Source: Mycobacterium paraense
Lineage (GTDB): Bacteria; Actinomycetota; Actinomycetes; Mycobacteriales; Mycobacteriaceae
DNA: 64,000 nt
Reading direction: 5' to 3'
Assembly: GCF_002101815.1 (NCBI RefSeq)
Contig: NZ_LQPM01000006.1
Coordinates: forward strand, 301,258-365,257
Below are positions 9,397 to 18,579 of this stretch, one piece after another; position 1 is the stretch's first letter; each line of letters starts with the position of its first letter. Below the pieces are notes generated by a model. The model did no database searches and had not been told where the DNA came from. It saw only the letters and a list, made by a program, of their open reading frames with translations. A program made the position numbers and the translations under genes.

Positions 9397-10635
9397 TTAG
9401 GTGAACCAGTGCCCGATCAGGCGGTTGATCTCGATGTAGAGCGGGATTCCGATGGTGACGTTGTAGGAGAACGTCAAGCCCAGCGATGCCGCCAGCGGCA
9501 GGGTGGGGCTGGCCTCGGGGATCGCCAGCCGTTGCACCGCCGGCACGGCGATGTACGAGGCCGCGCCGCACAGCACCGCGAACAGCACGTAGGTCCCCGG
9601 CTTGAAGTCGCTGTGGGTGAGGTAGGCGTAGGAATGGGCGACCAAGATCCCAAGCGGGGCAAAGATATTCGGCGCAAGCAAACCGAAGAAGATGAAACCG
9701 GGTCCGGCCGATCGCAGGTCCCGCAGCTTGCGCGACGCCGTCATGCCCATTTCGAGCAGGAACAGACACAGGACGCCTTGGAACGCCAGGACGAAGAACT
9801 TGTCGTCGTCCGCTACGACCTTCTGCCCCTGCAGCCCACTGATGAGGCCGATCAGGATGCCGCCCATCAGAAGGACGAGCCCCGGGTTGAGGAAAACCTC
9901 CTGCAACAGCTCGCGGGAGAAGATCGGCATCCGCTTGGGCTTACCGATGGCCGGGGTTTGATCCGGCTCCCAGTTCGGGTGCTCGAGTTTTTCCATCGAG
10001 AGCTCGAGCTCCGCCTCGACTCCGCGGTCGTGCTCGTCCGCGAGGCTCTGCCCGTGCGGGGGTTGCGCGGCGGTGCCGGGGCCGATGCCGACCCTGACCG
10101 GCGCAACATAGCCGGGCTCGTCGGGCATGTACCCGGCTTCGCTCAGGCCGCGGTGTCGCAGCCGCGCGACCAGGTACAGAGCCACCAGGCAGCCGGGGAT
10201 CTCCATGACGGCCAGCATCACGGGCATGTAGGCGTTGAACGCCATGCCGATCGCCGTCAACACGGCCACGCAGGTGGCGAAGGTGCCGGCGGAGTCGGAC
10301 CCGTAGTAGCCGGCGACCGTCGCCTTGTCGATTCGTCGCATCGAACTCATGCGGCCGAGCAGCAGGTACGCCAGCCCCCCGATCACGAAGTTCAGCACGA
10401 AGCCCAGGACCACAAAACCCGTGATGGTCCCTATCTCCTCGGGCTTGATCTTGGCGAGCTCCTCGCCGCCGTGCCAGCCGATGGCCAGCAGCAGGTACAT
10501 CGTCAGGCCCTGATAGATCACATACGGGAACTCGAACCGCACCTTCAGGATCGGGATCAAAAAGCCGAAGTAAAAGAACAGCAGGAGTGGCTTGAACAGG
10601 TTGTGGGTGAAGTTGTGCCAGAACTCTTGCAGCAT
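9397..10635 (-). CDS. SbtA-type membrane protein, copy 2 (tandem paralogue)
   Basis: This has the same length (412 residues) and architecture as the adjacent copy. Most of the sequence is shared, including YYGSDSAGTFATCVAVL, EVFLNPGL and SYNVTIGIPLYIE. The linker differs (for example GQSLADEHDRGVEAE). The ATG at 10635 follows AGAGAGG; an open frame continues upstream without conservation. The two copies most likely arose by tandem duplication followed by divergence, since M. tuberculosis has one homologue at this position. The substrate (bicarbonate or another anion) is inferred from family only. It is divergent from mbtI across a 352-base gap. Confidence 0.85.
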   Translation of the reverse strand: MLQEFWHNFTHNLFKPLLLFFYFGFLIPILKVRFEFPYVIYQGLTMYLLLAIGWHGGEELAKIKPEEIGTITGFVVLGFVLNFVIGGLAYLLLGRMSSMRRIDKATVAGYYGSDSAGTFATCVAVLTAIGMAFNAYMPVMLAVMEIPGCLVALYLVARLRHRGLSEAGYMPDEPGYVAPVRVGIGPGTAAQPPHGQSLADEHDRGVEAELELSMEKLEHPNWEPDQTPAIGKPKRMPIFSRELLQEVFLNPGLVLLMGGILIGLISGLQGQKVVADDDKFFVLAFQGVLCLFLLEMGMTASRKLRDLRSAGPGFIFFGLLAPNIFAPLGILVAHSYAYLTHSDFKPGTYVLFAVLCGAASYIAVPAVQRLAIPEASPTLPLAASLGLTFSYNVTIGIPLYIEINRLIGHWFT

Positions 10636-10962
10636 TGGGGTGCCTCTCTTTTTGAAGCGGTGATCAGGGGAAGCACCGTGCACAACCGGGGCAACCACGC
10701 CATCCCGAAACCGGTGCAAAACTTAACCCCGCCGATAGGGGTGCGCCACTCGGACACAGCGCGAAAGGCCCATGTTTTACACAGCCGTATCGAAAGAGCG
10801 GATTTTCCCTAAAGCCTATGGTCACAGCGCCGCTGGTCGGACGGTGTGTGTTGGGCTTGACGTGAATCCACTGTGACTTTTCTGGTGATTCGCTGTGTGG
10901 GAGCGGCACGGGCGTGGCGAGACCGGTCCCGCGGTGCGAGGGGAGGGGTTGCGCGGAGTTAG
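10636..10962. other. Intergenic region between Sbt copy 2 and mbtI, no gene seen
   Basis: These 327 bases between divergent genes contain no open frame with conserved or codon-biased content and no recognisable RNA gene. The region must hold the promoter of Sbt copy 2. The AT-richer part (about 10,715-10,800) is the likeliest place, but I cannot assign a -10 box with confidence. Confidence 0.5.
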
Positions 10963-12340
<1,378 letters not shown>

Positions 12341-12443
12341 CGCCCGGGGGTTTCGCCGAGACCGACGCCGGCGCGAAGAAGTGCGAGTGGGCTGCACGCT
12401 GGCGTCGATCTCGCCGCGGCAGCAGGCCCGTCGCCCGGCCCGT

Positions 12444-12463
12444 AAGGACTTTTGGCCCTAGTC
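12444..12463 (+). promoter_or_regulatory. DosR-like (dormancy regulator) box upstream of the desaturase gene
   Basis: AAGGACTTTTGGCCCTAGTC closely resembles natural DosR sites such as the hspX-type GGGACTTCTGGCCCTA and fits the core GGGACTWWAGTCCC at 11 of 14 positions. It ends 78 bases before the GTG at 12,542, a usual distance for DosR activation. Function is inferred. Confidence 0.55.
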
Positions 12464-12541
12464 GACCCTCTCCCCGGCGTGCCATCTTGATGTAACTGCA
12501 TGACACAGGTACTGATAGACACAGATAACTGGGAGGGCCCC

Positions 12542-13558
12542 GTGTCCGACAGCTTGACCAACCTGCAGCTACTCCAGGAACTCGAGCCCGTGGTCGAGCA
12601 GCTGCTCAACCGCCACCTCTCGTTGTTCAAGGAATGGAACCCGCACGACTACGTCCCGTGGTCGGACGGCAAGAACTTCTACGGCCTGGACGGGCAGGAC
12701 TGGGAGCCGGGACAGAGCCGGCTTTCCGACGTCGCACAGGTCGCGATGGTGCAAAACCTGCTGACCGAGGACAACCTGCCGTCGTATCACCGCGAGATCG
12801 CGATGAACTTCACCATGGACGGCCCGTGGGGCCAGTGGGTGAATCGGTGGACCGCCGAGGAGAACCGGCACAGCACGGCGCTGCGCGACTACCTGGTGGT
12901 CACCCGCGCGGTCGACCCGGTCGAGCTGGAGAAGCTGCGGATGGAGCAAATGACGCGAGGGTTCAGCCCGGGCCAGAACCACCAGGGGAACATGTTCGCT
13001 GACAGCTTGTTCGACTCGGTGATGTACGTGTCGTTTCAGGAATTGGCCACCCGCGTCGCGCACCGCAACACCGGCAGGGCCGCCGACGACACCATCGCCG
13101 AGCAGTTGATGGCGCGGGTGTCGCACGACGAGAACCTGCACATGATCTTCTACCGCGACGTCAGCGCCGCGGGCCTGGACATCGCGCCCAATCAGGCGAT
13201 GAGGTCGGTGCACCGAATCCTGCGCAACTTCAAGATGCCCGGCTTCACCGTGCCGGAGTTTCGGCGCAAGGCCGTGATCATCGCCGTCGGCGGTGTCTAC
13301 GACCCGCGCATCCATCTCGACGAGGTCGTCATGCCGGTGCTCAAGAAGTGGCGCATCTTCGAACGCGAGGACTTCACCGGCGAGGCCGCCCGGATGCGCG
13401 ACGACCTCGCCGTGCTGATCAAGGAACTCGAAGTGGCCAGCGACAAATTCGACGAATCCAAGCAGCGCTACCTCGAGCGGGAGGCCCGCAAGGCGGAGCG
13501 GATCACCGCCAGCCGGGTGCTCAAAACCGAAGGGACGCTGACGCTCAGCGGACGGTAG
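12542..13558 (+). CDS. DesA1-type acyl-[acyl carrier protein] desaturase
   Basis: This is a soluble diiron desaturase that introduces a double bond into ACP-bound fatty acids. Candidate iron ligands are visible: Glu76, Glu107 and His110 (EENRH), Glu167, and Glu197 and His200 (DENLH). The start is set at GTG 12,542, preceded by GGGAGGG; this gives 338 residues, the length of M. tuberculosis DesA1, to which it is clearly similar throughout. An in-frame ATG at 12,500 lacks a ribosome site. It probably duplicates the essential desA1 elsewhere in the genome and may serve mycobactin acyl chains, hypoxia (see the DosR-like box) or both. The placement inside the mbt locus is not seen in M. tuberculosis. 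Confidence 0.9.
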   Translation: MSDSLTNLQLLQELEPVVEQLLNRHLSLFKEWNPHDYVPWSDGKNFYGLDGQDWEPGQSRLSDVAQVAMVQNLLTEDNLPSYHREIAMNFTMDGPWGQWVNRWTAEENRHSTALRDYLVVTRAVDPVELEKLRMEQMTRGFSPGQNHQGNMFADSLFDSVMYVSFQELATRVAHRNTGRAADDTIAEQLMARVSHDENLHMIFYRDVSAAGLDIAPNQAMRSVHRILRNFKMPGFTVPEFRRKAVIIAVGGVYDPRIHLDEVVMPVLKKWRIFEREDFTGEAARMRDDLAVLIKELEVASDKFDESKQRYLEREARKAERITASRVLKTEGTLTLSGR

Positions 13559-13673
13559 GCGCTCGGCCGGGTAACGGTTCGGGCACGTTTCGGTCGTCGC
13601 CCCGACACGTCATGCCGCGCCGCGCTTCTCGTCATCGAGAATGCGGGCATGACGCAAACGCGGGGGCCCTACG

Positions 13674-15122
13674 TTGGCGCGTGAGATCTCCCGCCACACG
13701 TTTCTGCGGCGCGCCGCCGGCGCGTTGGCCGCCGGCGCCGTTTTGGGGACGGGCCGGATCGGGCCGGGCCGGGCCGCCGCCGCCCCGGCCGCGTCCGGCT
13801 GGGACGGCCTTTCCAGCGTCCTGGGCGGCAAAGTGCTGTTGCCGGGCAGCCCCCAATTCGGCTCGGCCAAGCAGGTTTTCAACACCAACTACAACGGCTT
13901 CACGCCGGCGGCGATCGTCACCCCGACGTCGGCGGCGGACGTGCAGAAGGCGATGGCGTTTGCCGCCGCCAACAACCTCAAGGTCGCACCGCGCAGCGGC
14001 GGGCACTCCTACATCGGCGCGTCCACGGCCAACGGGGCCATGGTGTTCGACCTGCGTCAGCTGCCGGGGGAAGTCAATTACGACGCGGCCACCGGCCAGA
14101 TCACAGTGACGCCGGCGACGACCCTGTACGCGATGCATCAGGCGCTGGCCGCCGCCGGCCGGGGCATCCCGACGGGCACCTGCCCGTCGGTCGGTGCCGC
14201 GGGCCACGCCCTGGGCGGCGGGTTGGGCGCCCAGTCCCGGCACGCGGGCCTGCTGTGCGACCAGTTGACGTCGGCGTCGGTGGTGCTGCCCGGCGGCCAG
14301 GCGGTCACGGCCTCCGCCGCCAGCAACCCGGACCTGTTCTGGGCGCTGCGCGGGGGCGGTGGCGGCAACTTCGGCGTGACGACCTCGCTGACCTTCGCCA
14401 CTTTTCCGACCAGTGACGTCGACGTGGTCAACCTGAACTTCCCGCCGCAGTCGTTCGCCCAGGTGTTGCTCGGTTGGCAGGGCTGGCTGCGCACCGCCGA
14501 CCGAAACAGCTGGGCACTGGCCGACGCCACCGTCGACGCGATGGGCACGCACTGCCGGATCATGGCGACCTGCCCGGCGGGGTCGGGCCCCAGCGTGGCG
14601 AACGCGATCACCTCGGCCGTCGGACTGCAACCGAGCGGGACCGAGAACCACACGTTCAATTACATGGATCTGGTGCGGTATCTGGCGGTCGGGAACCTCA
14701 ACCCGGCGCCGCTCGGCTACGTCGGCGGCTCCGACGTGTTCACGACGCTCACCCCGGCCGCGGCCCAGGGAATCGCCTCCGCGGTCGACGCCTTTCCCCG
14801 GAGCGCGGGGCGCATGTTGGCGATCATGCACGCCCTCGACGGGGCGCTGGCGACCGTGGCGCCGGGGGCCACGGCGTTTCCGTGGCGCCGGCAGGCGTCG
14901 CTGGTGCAGTGGTACGTCGAAACGGGTGATCCCGCGGCGGCCACCAACTGGCTCAGCACCGCACACCAAGCGGTGCAACCGTATTCGGTGGGCGGCTACG
15001 TGAACTACATCGAGGCCAACCAGCCGCCATCGCGCTACTTCGGCCCCAACCTGTCCCGGCTCAGCGCCGTGCGGCAGAAGTACGACCCCGGCCGGGTGAT
15101 GTTCTCCGGGCTGAACTTCTAG
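13674..15122 (+). CDS. Exported BBE-type FAD-linked oxidoreductase
   Basis: This 482-residue flavoprotein has a Tat signal (SRHTFLRRAAGALAAGAVLG, twin arginine at 12-13). An FAD-binding PCMH domain and a C-terminal berberine-bridge segment (YFGPNLSRLSAVRQKYDPGR) follow. His111 in RSGGHSY and Cys170 in GTCPSVGAAGH are placed as in enzymes that hold FAD by two covalent bonds. Such enzymes oxidise alcohols, sugars or alkaloid-like substrates; the substrate here is unknown. The start codon is TTG at 13,674 with no strong ribosome site, 115 bases after the desaturase. It lies within the mbt locus but no link to mycobactin is shown. The twin-arginine motif predicts folding in the cytoplasm before export. 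Confidence 0.85.
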   Translation: MAREISRHTFLRRAAGALAAGAVLGTGRIGPGRAAAAPAASGWDGLSSVLGGKVLLPGSPQFGSAKQVFNTNYNGFTPAAIVTPTSAADVQKAMAFAAANNLKVAPRSGGHSYIGASTANGAMVFDLRQLPGEVNYDAATGQITVTPATTLYAMHQALAAAGRGIPTGTCPSVGAAGHALGGGLGAQSRHAGLLCDQLTSASVVLPGGQAVTASAASNPDLFWALRGGGGGNFGVTTSLTFATFPTSDVDVVNLNFPPQSFAQVLLGWQGWLRTADRNSWALADATVDAMGTHCRIMATCPAGSGPSVANAITSAVGLQPSGTENHTFNYMDLVRYLAVGNLNPAPLGYVGGSDVFTTLTPAAAQGIASAVDAFPRSAGRMLAIMHALDGALATVAPGATAFPWRRQASLVQWYVETGDPAAATNWLSTAHQAVQPYSVGGYVNYIEANQPPSRYFGPNLSRLSAVRQKYDPGRVMFSGLNF

Positions 15123-15173
15123 CCGCCTGTCGCGTGCTGCGCGGGCAGGACGCGTGTCCTAGACTTTTCAGCC

Positions 15174-15236
15174 GTGCACGAGGCGCAAGGCGTTGCCGGT
15201 GAGGCGGCGGGCCGTCGTCAATCGGTTCGATGGTGA
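15174..15236 (+). CDS. Possible leaderless leader peptide coupled to the MFS gene
   Basis: A TAGACT -10-like box (15,160-15,165) lies 8 bases before a GTG that opens a 20-codon frame (VHEAQGVAGEAAGRRQSVRW). Its TGA overlaps the in-frame MFS GTG at 15,233 as GTGA and runs past the ATG at 15,230. The MFS gene has no clear Shine-Dalgarno site, so coupling is plausible. No conservation can be checked here. Confidence 0.35.
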   Translation: MHEAQGVAGEAAGRRQSVRW

Positions 15237-16834
15237 CTCAGGTCGCCGAGCGCGCCGACGGCGGGCAGCCCTCGCCGTTGCGCAATAGCCTGTACCGCAA
15301 CCTGTTCATCGCGCAGTTCGTGTCCAACATCGGGACCTGGATGCAAAGCGTGGCGGCCCAATGGTTCTTGGTCGAGGAGCACGGCAGCGCCACCGTCGTG
15401 TCGCTGGTCCAGACGGCCAGCCTGGGCCCGACGCTGCTGCTCGGACTGTTCGCCGGGGTGCTGGCAGACCTGTTCGACCGGCGACGGCTGCTGATCTTCC
15501 TGCAGTCGTATGCGGTGGTGGTGGCGCTGGCCCTGGCGGCGCTGACCTACGCCGGGCACCTCACCCCGACGTCGCTGTTGCTGTTCACCGTGGCCATCGG
15601 CTGCGCGTCAGCGCTGACCGCACCGGCCTGGCAGGCGATTCAGCCCGAGGTCGTCCCGCGCGAGCAGATCCCCGCCGCCGCCACATTGTCCAGCGTCTCG
15701 GTGAATGTCGGCCAGGGGGTGGGACCCGCGATCGGCGGCGTCGCCGTGGCGCTGGCCGGCCCCGCCGCCGTCTTCGCGATCAACGCGGTCTCGTTTGCCG
15801 GGATCATCGTTGTCCTGCGGCGCTGGCGGCGGCCGAAGCAAGTCGCCCCCATCGAGCGGGAACGCATCAGCCAGGCCATCGGCACCGGGCTGCAATACGT
15901 CGCCCACAGCCCGATCTTTCTCAGAATCCTGTTGCGCGCCAGCCTCTTCCTTTTTCCCGCGTCCGCCCTGCTGGCCCTGTTGCCCGTCGCCGCCGACCAT
16001 CGGTGGCACCTGGGCGCCAGCGGCTACGGCCTGACGCTCGGGGCCATCGGCCTGGGCGCGACGCTGGCGGTGAAGATCGCCACACCGCTGCGCAGGAAGG
16101 TGTCGGCCAACCCGATCCTGGCCGCCTGCGCCGCCGGCTACGGACTGGCACCGGCGGCGGTCGCCTGGCTGCCGTTCGCGGCGGCGATGCCCGTGCTGGT
16201 GTTGGCCGGGATGTGCTGGCTGATCACCCTGTCGACGTTGAACGCCGCGGCGCAGCTGCACTTGCCGCAATGGGTTCGGGCGCGCGGGTTGTCGGTGTAC
16301 CTGCTGGTCTTCACAGGTTCGATGGCGATCGGCTCGTACTGCTGGGGCGTCATCGCCACGGAGGCGGGGCTCGAGATCGCGCTGACCTGCTCGGCGGCGC
16401 TGCTCGCCGTGGCCGCCCTCAGCGTCACCGTGCTGCCGCTGCGGGCGGCCACCGGGCTGCTGAGCCGCGACATTTCCACGTGCTGGACGTCGCCGATGCT
16501 CATGTTCGAGCCGCGCCCCAACGACGGGCCGGTGCTGGTGACCGTGCAATACCGAGTGTCGGCCGAAAACCTCAAGGGCTTCGTCGAGGCGATGAGCGCC
16601 GTCAGGCTTTCACGCCTGCGCACGGGTGGCCACAGTTGGCGGTTGTACCGCAGCACCAAGAGCCCCCAGCTCATGCTGGAGAGGTTCACCGTGGCATCGT
16701 GGGCCGAGTTTGAGCGCCAGCACACCGAGCGTTGGTTGAGTTCCGACCACGATGCCGCCGCGAAGGCGGTGAGCTACACCGTCGACAACGCCCGAGTGCA
16801 CGATTACTACCTCGCGGTGCGGGTGCAGCACTGA
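15230..16834 (+). CDS. EntS-type MFS exporter (MFS_3) with C-terminal ABM-like domain; candidate siderophore exporter
   Basis: The protein has 534 residues. The first ~410 are a 12-helix major facilitator of the EntS/MFS_3 group (NLFIAQFVSNIGTWMQ, GVLADLFDRRRLL). The last ~110 are a soluble domain (VLVTVQYRVS through RWLSSDHDAA) resembling antibiotic-monooxygenase folds, as often fused to this family. EntS exports enterobactin, so export of carboxymycobactin or an intermediate is a reasonable guess from its place next to mbtA. M. tuberculosis has no such gene here and uses MmpL4/MmpL5. The start may be ATG 15,230 or GTG 15,233. It is convergent with mbtA, 7 bases apart. Confidence 0.85.
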   Translation: MVTQVAERADGGQPSPLRNSLYRNLFIAQFVSNIGTWMQSVAAQWFLVEEHGSATVVSLVQTASLGPTLLLGLFAGVLADLFDRRRLLIFLQSYAVVVALALAALTYAGHLTPTSLLLFTVAIGCASALTAPAWQAIQPEVVPREQIPAAATLSSVSVNVGQGVGPAIGGVAVALAGPAAVFAINAVSFAGIIVVLRRWRRPKQVAPIERERISQAIGTGLQYVAHSPIFLRILLRASLFLFPASALLALLPVAADHRWHLGASGYGLTLGAIGLGATLAVKIATPLRRKVSANPILAACAAGYGLAPAAVAWLPFAAAMPVLVLAGMCWLITLSTLNAAAQLHLPQWVRARGLSVYLLVFTGSMAIGSYCWGVIATEAGLEIALTCSAALLAVAALSVTVLPLRAATGLLSRDISTCWTSPMLMFEPRPNDGPVLVTVQYRVSAENLKGFVEAMSAVRLSRLRTGGHSWRLYRSTKSPQLMLERFTVASWAEFERQHTERWLSSDHDAAAKAVSYTVDNARVHDYYLAVRVQH

Positions 16835-16841
16835 CGTCGGG

Positions 16842-18482
16842 CTAGGGACCGCCGAGCCGGCGGGCGAGCGCCTTCTTGTCGACCTTGCCGATCGGCGTGG
16901 TGGGCAGCGCCGGCACCGCGACCAGCATGTCGGGCCGGGCGTGGGCGGCAACGCCGCGCTCGTCGAGGTGCGCGTTCAGCTCGGCGAGCTCGATCGGCTC
17001 TCCGGCGAAAACCACTGCCGCGCAAATCTTCTCGCCCAGATAGGGATCGGGTAAACCCACCGCCGCCGCCGATCGGATCGCGGAATGGCTCAGCAGGTGC
17101 TCCTCGAGCTCGGCCGCCGCGACGGTTTCGCCGCCGCGGCTGATGACGTCCTTTACCCGGCCGGTGACCACCACGTTGCCGTCGTCGCGGCGGCGGACCA
17201 GGTCGCCGCTGCGGTAGAAGCCGTCGGGGTCGAAGGCGCGTTCGTTGTCGCGCTCGGCGCGGAAGTAGCCGTTGATCGTGTACGGTCCGCGCACCAGCAG
17301 CTCGCCCTCCGCACCGGGCGCCACCGGCTCGCCCGCTGCGTCGACGATGCGCAGTTCGTCGCCGGTGCACAGCGGCCGCCCCTGGGTGTTCTCGACGACC
17401 TCCGGCGGGTCGTCCGGGCGGGTGTAGTTCAGCAGGCCCTCCGCCATCCCGAACACCTGCTGCAGGCCCGGCGTCAGCGCGGCGCGCACCAGGCGGGCGT
17501 CCGCCGGCTCCAGGCGCGCCCCGCCAACCTGCAGCAGCCGCAACGACTTTGGCGTCACCGGCTCCCAGTCGCAGGCCTGCGCCCACAGCTTGGCCAGCGC
17601 CGGGACCAGGGCGGTGACGGTGACGCCGTGGCGGGCGATCGCGGCGAACGCGGCCTCCGGGCTGGGATCGGCGCCGAACACCGTCGTCGCGCCCACCGCC
17701 ATGGCCCCGAGCAGACCGGGGCAGGCGAGCGGAAAGTTGTGGCCCGCGGGCAACACCGCCAGGTAGACGTCGTCGGCGCCCAGGCCGCAGACCGCGGCGC
17801 TGGCCGTCGCGTTGAAGAGGTAGTCCTCGTGGGTGCGGGGAATCAGCTTGGGGGTGCCGGTGGTGCCGCCCGAAACCAGCAGCAGCGCAGGGGTTTCCGG
17901 ATCGGCCCGCGGCGCGGGGGGCTTCTCGGCGCTTTCCTCGCACAGCCGCGCCCACGGGGTGAACTCCGCGGGGTCGCCGTCCACGACGACGTGCCGCAAC
18001 CCGGGGTGTGCGTCGACCAGGCCGCGCGCCATCGCCCGGTAGTCGAAACCGCTTGCCGTGTCGGGGATTACCAGCGCCGTCGCGTCGCTGACCGCGGCGA
18101 AGTGCGCCAATTCGGCGGCCCGGTGGCCGGGCAGGCACATCACCGGGATCGCCCCCGCACGCAGCAACCCGAACAGCGCGACCGCGAACCGGCAGCCGTT
18201 CGGCAGCTGTAGCAGCACCCGGTCGCCCGGCCCGATGCCCAGCCGCCCCAGCCCGGCCGCGACGCGGTCGGCTCGCTCGTCGAGTTCGGCGTAGCTCAAC
18301 CCGCCGTCCGACAGCGCGTCGACCACCGCGATCCGCGTTGGCCAGCGGAGCGCCGCGTCGGTCAGCAGTGTGTCCAGCGTCCGTCCCGCCCAGTAGCCCG
18401 CCGCCCGGTAGGACGCGGCCCGGTCGGCCGGGAACGGCACGAAGCCCTCCGGCCCCGGGCGCCGCGGCGTGTTCGGGGCCAT
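16842..18482 (-). CDS. mbtA: Salicyl-AMP ligase / salicyl-S-ArCP synthetase MbtA
   Basis: MbtA activates salicylate with ATP and loads it on the aryl carrier domain of MbtB. It is an adenylating enzyme of the EntE/DhbE type, 546 residues, with the P-loop VSGGTTGTPK, the GHNFPLACPG loop that shapes the aryl acid pocket, YRSGDLV, and the C-terminal catalytic lysine in PTTPIGKVDKK. The ATG at 18,482 has an AAGGAG site. It is divergent from mbtB across 97 bases that hold two IdeR boxes, so both are repressed by iron-loaded IdeR. Confidence 0.97.
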   Translation of the reverse strand: MAPNTPRRPGPEGFVPFPADRAASYRAAGYWAGRTLDTLLTDAALRWPTRIAVVDALSDGGLSYAELDERADRVAAGLGRLGIGPGDRVLLQLPNGCRFAVALFGLLRAGAIPVMCLPGHRAAELAHFAAVSDATALVIPDTASGFDYRAMARGLVDAHPGLRHVVVDGDPAEFTPWARLCEESAEKPPAPRADPETPALLLVSGGTTGTPKLIPRTHEDYLFNATASAAVCGLGADDVYLAVLPAGHNFPLACPGLLGAMAVGATTVFGADPSPEAAFAAIARHGVTVTALVPALAKLWAQACDWEPVTPKSLRLLQVGGARLEPADARLVRAALTPGLQQVFGMAEGLLNYTRPDDPPEVVENTQGRPLCTGDELRIVDAAGEPVAPGAEGELLVRGPYTINGYFRAERDNERAFDPDGFYRSGDLVRRRDDGNVVVTGRVKDVISRGGETVAAAELEEHLLSHSAIRSAAAVGLPDPYLGEKICAAVVFAGEPIELAELNAHLDERGVAAHARPDMLVAVPALPTTPIGKVDKKALARRLGGP

Positions 18483-18523
18483 CGGACTCCTTCGCTGGGG
18501 GGTGGTAGCGGCGACGCAGGTAT

Positions 18524-18542
18524 CGAGGATAGGGTAACCAAC
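18524..18542. promoter_or_regulatory. IdeR iron box 1 in the mbtA-mbtB divergent promoter
   Basis: CGAGGATAGGGTAACCAAC matches the IdeR consensus at 13 of 19 positions, with a strong right half (GGTAACC). It lies 41 bases upstream of the mbtA start and 4 bases from a second box. Confidence 0.6.
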
Positions 18543-18545
18543 AAC

Positions 18546-18564
18546 TTAGGGCAGCCTTTGCTAA
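18546..18564. promoter_or_regulatory. IdeR iron box 2 in the mbtA-mbtB divergent promoter
   Basis: TTAGGGCAGCCTTTGCTAA matches the IdeR consensus TTAGGTTAGSCTAACCTAA at 14 of 19 positions, with both ends intact. It lies 15 bases before the mbtB GTG, where bound IdeR would block transcription. Two adjacent boxes are also known between mbtA and mbtB in M. tuberculosis. Confidence 0.8.
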
Positions 18565-18579
18565 TTCTGGGAGGATTTC

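Noticed and set aside
10636..10962. A possible small RNA or tRNA in the gap before mbtI
   Set aside because: I could find no cloverleaf, terminator or conserved element; nothing supports a call.
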